Origin: Synanceia verrucosa
Lineage: Eukaryota; Chordata; Actinopteri; Perciformes; Synanceiidae
NCBI GenBank assembly: GCA_029721515.1
Contig: CM056550.1
Location: 26,424,619-26,488,618, forward strand
Direction of reading: 5' to 3'
Length of the DNA stretch: 64,000 nt
Part shown: positions 61,401 through 64,000 of the stretch, one piece after another
How positions within the stretch are numbered: position 1 is the stretch's first letter
How the letters are laid out: each line of letters opens with the position of its first letter
The notes under the pieces: generated by a model
Told to the model about the DNA's origin: nothing
Database searches by the model: none
What the model saw: only the letters and a program-made list of their open reading frames with translations
Position numbers and translations under genes: made by a program

Positions 61401-62866
61401 TGCTGAGATATCTTCATAAACTTTGATGTATGTTGTCAAGACACAGCCAGAGAAAGGTGTGCTAAGGTCAGACTGCCCCATACCGTTTTAACGCTTGGGT
61501 CATTACACACACTGTAAATCAAGCCGTCATTGGTAAACACAAACAGGGAGGTAAAGCCTTTCAGTAACTAAACTGCCCTCGAAAAAATGTTAAAGACAAA
61601 GGAACAACAAAATAGACAATATGCATAACTCATAATGCTTCAATAAATTAACTAAAGGTAACTGTGGACAAATATTACAGAGAGTTTGTTTACATACATT
61701 AGTAAAAAAAAATAAGGAACAAAGACATTGTCCCTAAGGAAACGAACAAACAAAAAGCAAGTATACCAACTAATTTTATGTCGACAACTCTGACAACTTT
61801 GCCAAAATATGAAACTACAGAAAGTCTCTGCGGGGGGCATTGAAACAGCTGTTCAGAAGTTGATTACCGCACTTTATCACAAACTTGTTGAAGATGATCG
61901 AGATTCTCACCCCAAGTGGATTGACTTAGCAGATGCTGACGCGGATTTACGCTCAATGCAAGTGCTAAATCCTCTCACGGGAAGTGTGAATTATTTGCAC
62001 CAAAGTCAATTTTCTCTTTTGTTTTTTTACTTAGAGCTCAGAGACATATTCTCACTGTTACATAAGAAGCCATATGGGCTGAACGTAGTTGGACTCAAAC
62101 ACAGTTGTAGCATTAAATACAGTGCTAATAAAACATCAGCTGTTTACACAAATGCCCAGATGAGCCCAGTCTGTCCACACTGCTGTACGAGAAACAACAA
62201 AATAATAATCAGAGTCTCTCTAAAAGCCAAGTGAATACAATGTGTGTTCACAACACCTATTTTAGCAAAGTAATTTAAGACAAACACTAAGTGACCAAGT
62301 AAAGCAGACAAGGTCAAGTGGATTGCTATTAGAGGAAACGGTGCCCAACTTAAAGGAACGTGGCATGACTTCAGGGACGTCATAAGACACCGTCCATGGC
62401 CTTTAACGGCAACGGGCTCCCGGGGAGACACTTGAGGAGATGGGTATATTATACGTCTCTATTTCAGTTGAGAATTTCCTTTTACCAGATTTAGTCCTCA
62501 ACAATTACACAAACTGATATCCTCTATTGCTGTGGCCATGGAAACATGTCTTGCCAATTGGTAAAGACCGTGAGGTAAAATAAAAAGTAAGTGCTGAAAT
62601 AATCCTTGAATTACTGAAATCTAGACCATGATAACATAAATATTTCTCTCAGGGGTTACACAGTTTCATGGAAAATTCAAAGGTGGTTATTTCACACAAA
62701 CTACCTGGTTTATCCAAAATTACTATTTTACCATAAAATCATTCCTGAGATAACAATTCTCCACATATTACATGAAAAGGATTACTGCTGATATGCATAA
62801 TTATGTTTCATTGCAGTTTCTAATCTTTTTTTTCTGTTTGATTCTCAGATAAACCAGAGGGGCAGG
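58437..62866 (+). CDS. mybpc2: Putative 5' exons of myosin-binding protein C (fast type)
   Basis: Exon 58437-58458 reads ATG CCT GAG CCA GTC CCT GCA G, followed by the donor GTATGC; its start context is ATAACCATGC. A second tiny exon, 62849-62866, follows TTCTGTTTGATTCTCAG and ends before GTAAGT; joined in phase it gives MPEPVPADKPEGQ. Myosin-binding protein C genes begin MPEP/MPEA and encode a Pro/Ala/Lys-rich head over very short exons; the protein cross-links myosin and regulates contraction at the sarcomere C-zone. The rest would lie beyond the right edge. The call rests on few residues plus the human 19q13.33 neighbourhood (MYBPC2 is there); mybpc1 or another MPEP-starting gene cannot be excluded. 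Confidence 0.45.
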
Positions 62867-64000
62867 GTAAGTTAGCTGCATCACATGACTTTATTATAGC
62901 TATCACATTTTCACTTTTGCTAACGTATCATATCAACCGTCCGTGCCAAGCAAACGCAGTCTCCGACTTCTGAGGGTGTGCAATCAACCCATCCTCACTC
63001 TGGACTCGTATAATATAATCTGCATTCAAATGCCGACACTTGGTCAGTGGCCATCGCCGTCTGTCTGAGAAGCAGCGTGCTTTCAACTAAGTCCAATGGA
63101 AACCCATCTGTGCCGTTATAGATAGTCAGATCAACTGCATAGTTTAAAGAGCAAGACTACTAGCAGGGCAGAGAGGAGGTCGGGGTGGATGGATGGGTCA
63201 AACAGTTTGACCCAGGTGACCGCTGATCACGTCCCATGTGAAACCAAATCAACGTACCTTTAAGCATTTTTATTTCACACACTTTAAAAGTTTTCAAAGC
63301 CTCAACCTTTTCCTAAACCTTATCAAGTAGTTTTGTTGCCTAAACATTACCTAAATACTCAATTAGCCACCATTGGGAGTTTATTTTGACAGTAAGACAC
63401 AACACATGCAAAACCAACATGTAGTGCCTGCCACATCCAAAAGTGGTGCTAGAGGAGCACCTGGAGTGTCCTAGTCATAGTAGATTAGAATCACTAGTGT
63501 GCAATACTAGAACTTAATTTCTTTTTTAATTATTTGTTTATTCATCTGCAAAATAGCTCTTGGCTTACAGATTATTTTTCACATTTTTCTACTTGTTCAT
63601 ATTTTTTATACTTGTTTTTCGTGCAAGCACACTAAGCAATAAAGCTCTTCTTGATTCTTGAACAAGCTGCAGTGTTTGACGAGTTGGGAGTGACTATATG
63701 TTCATTAAAACATGAATACAGCAATTCTTCATTTATGAACTACACATCTGTATTCATGTATGCCGTCATGCATATGTTTCTATATGTGTACCCTCTGGCA
63801 TTTGCACTGAGAATCTATTGTACTGTACATTATCAGATTAAGTTGTTGACTCGACTGAACACAAGGAGAAAAAATGCTTTGGTTTTCACAAGCCGTTTTA
63901 AGTGTGGTCATATTATACCGGTCTGGATTTTGTGTGTGATAAAATTTATTTGCTCAGCTGTTGTGTATTAAATTTTCCCAGGGGCTATTACGGATTAGAT
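62867..64000. other. Right-edge sequence, probable intron
   Basis: If the mybpc2-like call is right, this is intron 2. I see no further exon with supporting splice sites. The segment near 63170-63240 is somewhat GC-richer but has no recognisable coding content. Confidence 0.4.

Noticed and set aside
61809..62234. 141-codon open frame on the plus strand (MKLQKVSAGGIETAVQKLIT...)
   Set aside because: No domain or family recognised, no partner exons, and it lies inside the presumed intron 1 of the mybpc2-like gene. Length is within chance for this composition.

Overview
The window is a stretch of vertebrate nuclear genome, almost certainly from a teleost fish (probably a percomorph). The protein-coding signal is split into many short exons with GT-AG junctions. 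Introns and spacers carry repeats of kinds common in fish: Tc1-like elements, small inverted-repeat elements, the 'TTAGCTTAGCATAAAGACTGG'-type repeat, and many (TG)n, (TA)n and (TC)n microsatellites. No tRNA, rRNA, CRISPR or bacterial-style operon was seen.

Layout. (1) 1-12,971, minus strand: ppfia3 (liprin-alpha-3). Twenty-seven coding exons give 1129 in-frame codons; the last ~100 codons lie off the left edge. (2) 12,972-18,528: spacer and introns upstream of ppfia3, with a CpG-rich patch (16.8-17.2 kb) that may be its promoter and non-coding first exon, and several microsatellites. (3) 18,529-27,325, minus strand: a pleckstrin-homology gene best matched to plekha4, 23 coding exons, 1297 codons. 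(4) 27.3-37.4 kb: gene-poor DNA with an internally deleted Tc1-like element and an inverted pair of dispersed repeats. (5) 37.4-49.3 kb: three paralogous five-exon genes (A and B on minus, C on plus), each encoding a short protein that is essentially a lone PRY-SPRY (B30.2) domain, each with its own TATA box. (6) 49.3-58.4 kb: gene-poor, with a Tc1 element nested in a hAT-like element, and a small terminal-inverted-repeat element. (7) 58,437 to the right edge, plus strand: two tiny in-frame exons that may begin a myosin-binding-protein C gene (mybpc2-like).

How the genes fit together. These are separate eukaryotic transcription units, not an operon. ppfia3 is a presynaptic active-zone scaffold, plekha4 a phosphoinositide-binding adaptor, and mybpc2 a fast-muscle sarcomere protein. 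Their human counterparts all lie in 19q13.33, so the neighbourhood looks like a conserved vertebrate block into which a fish-expanded SPRY gene cluster is set. Exon borders were read by eye from splice signals, phase and remembered family sequences; no alignment was run. I found no convincing new molecular system. The most interesting items are the lone-SPRY gene trio, the long fish-type plekha4 with a poly-histidine tract, the transposon remnants and a perfect 25-bp hairpin.
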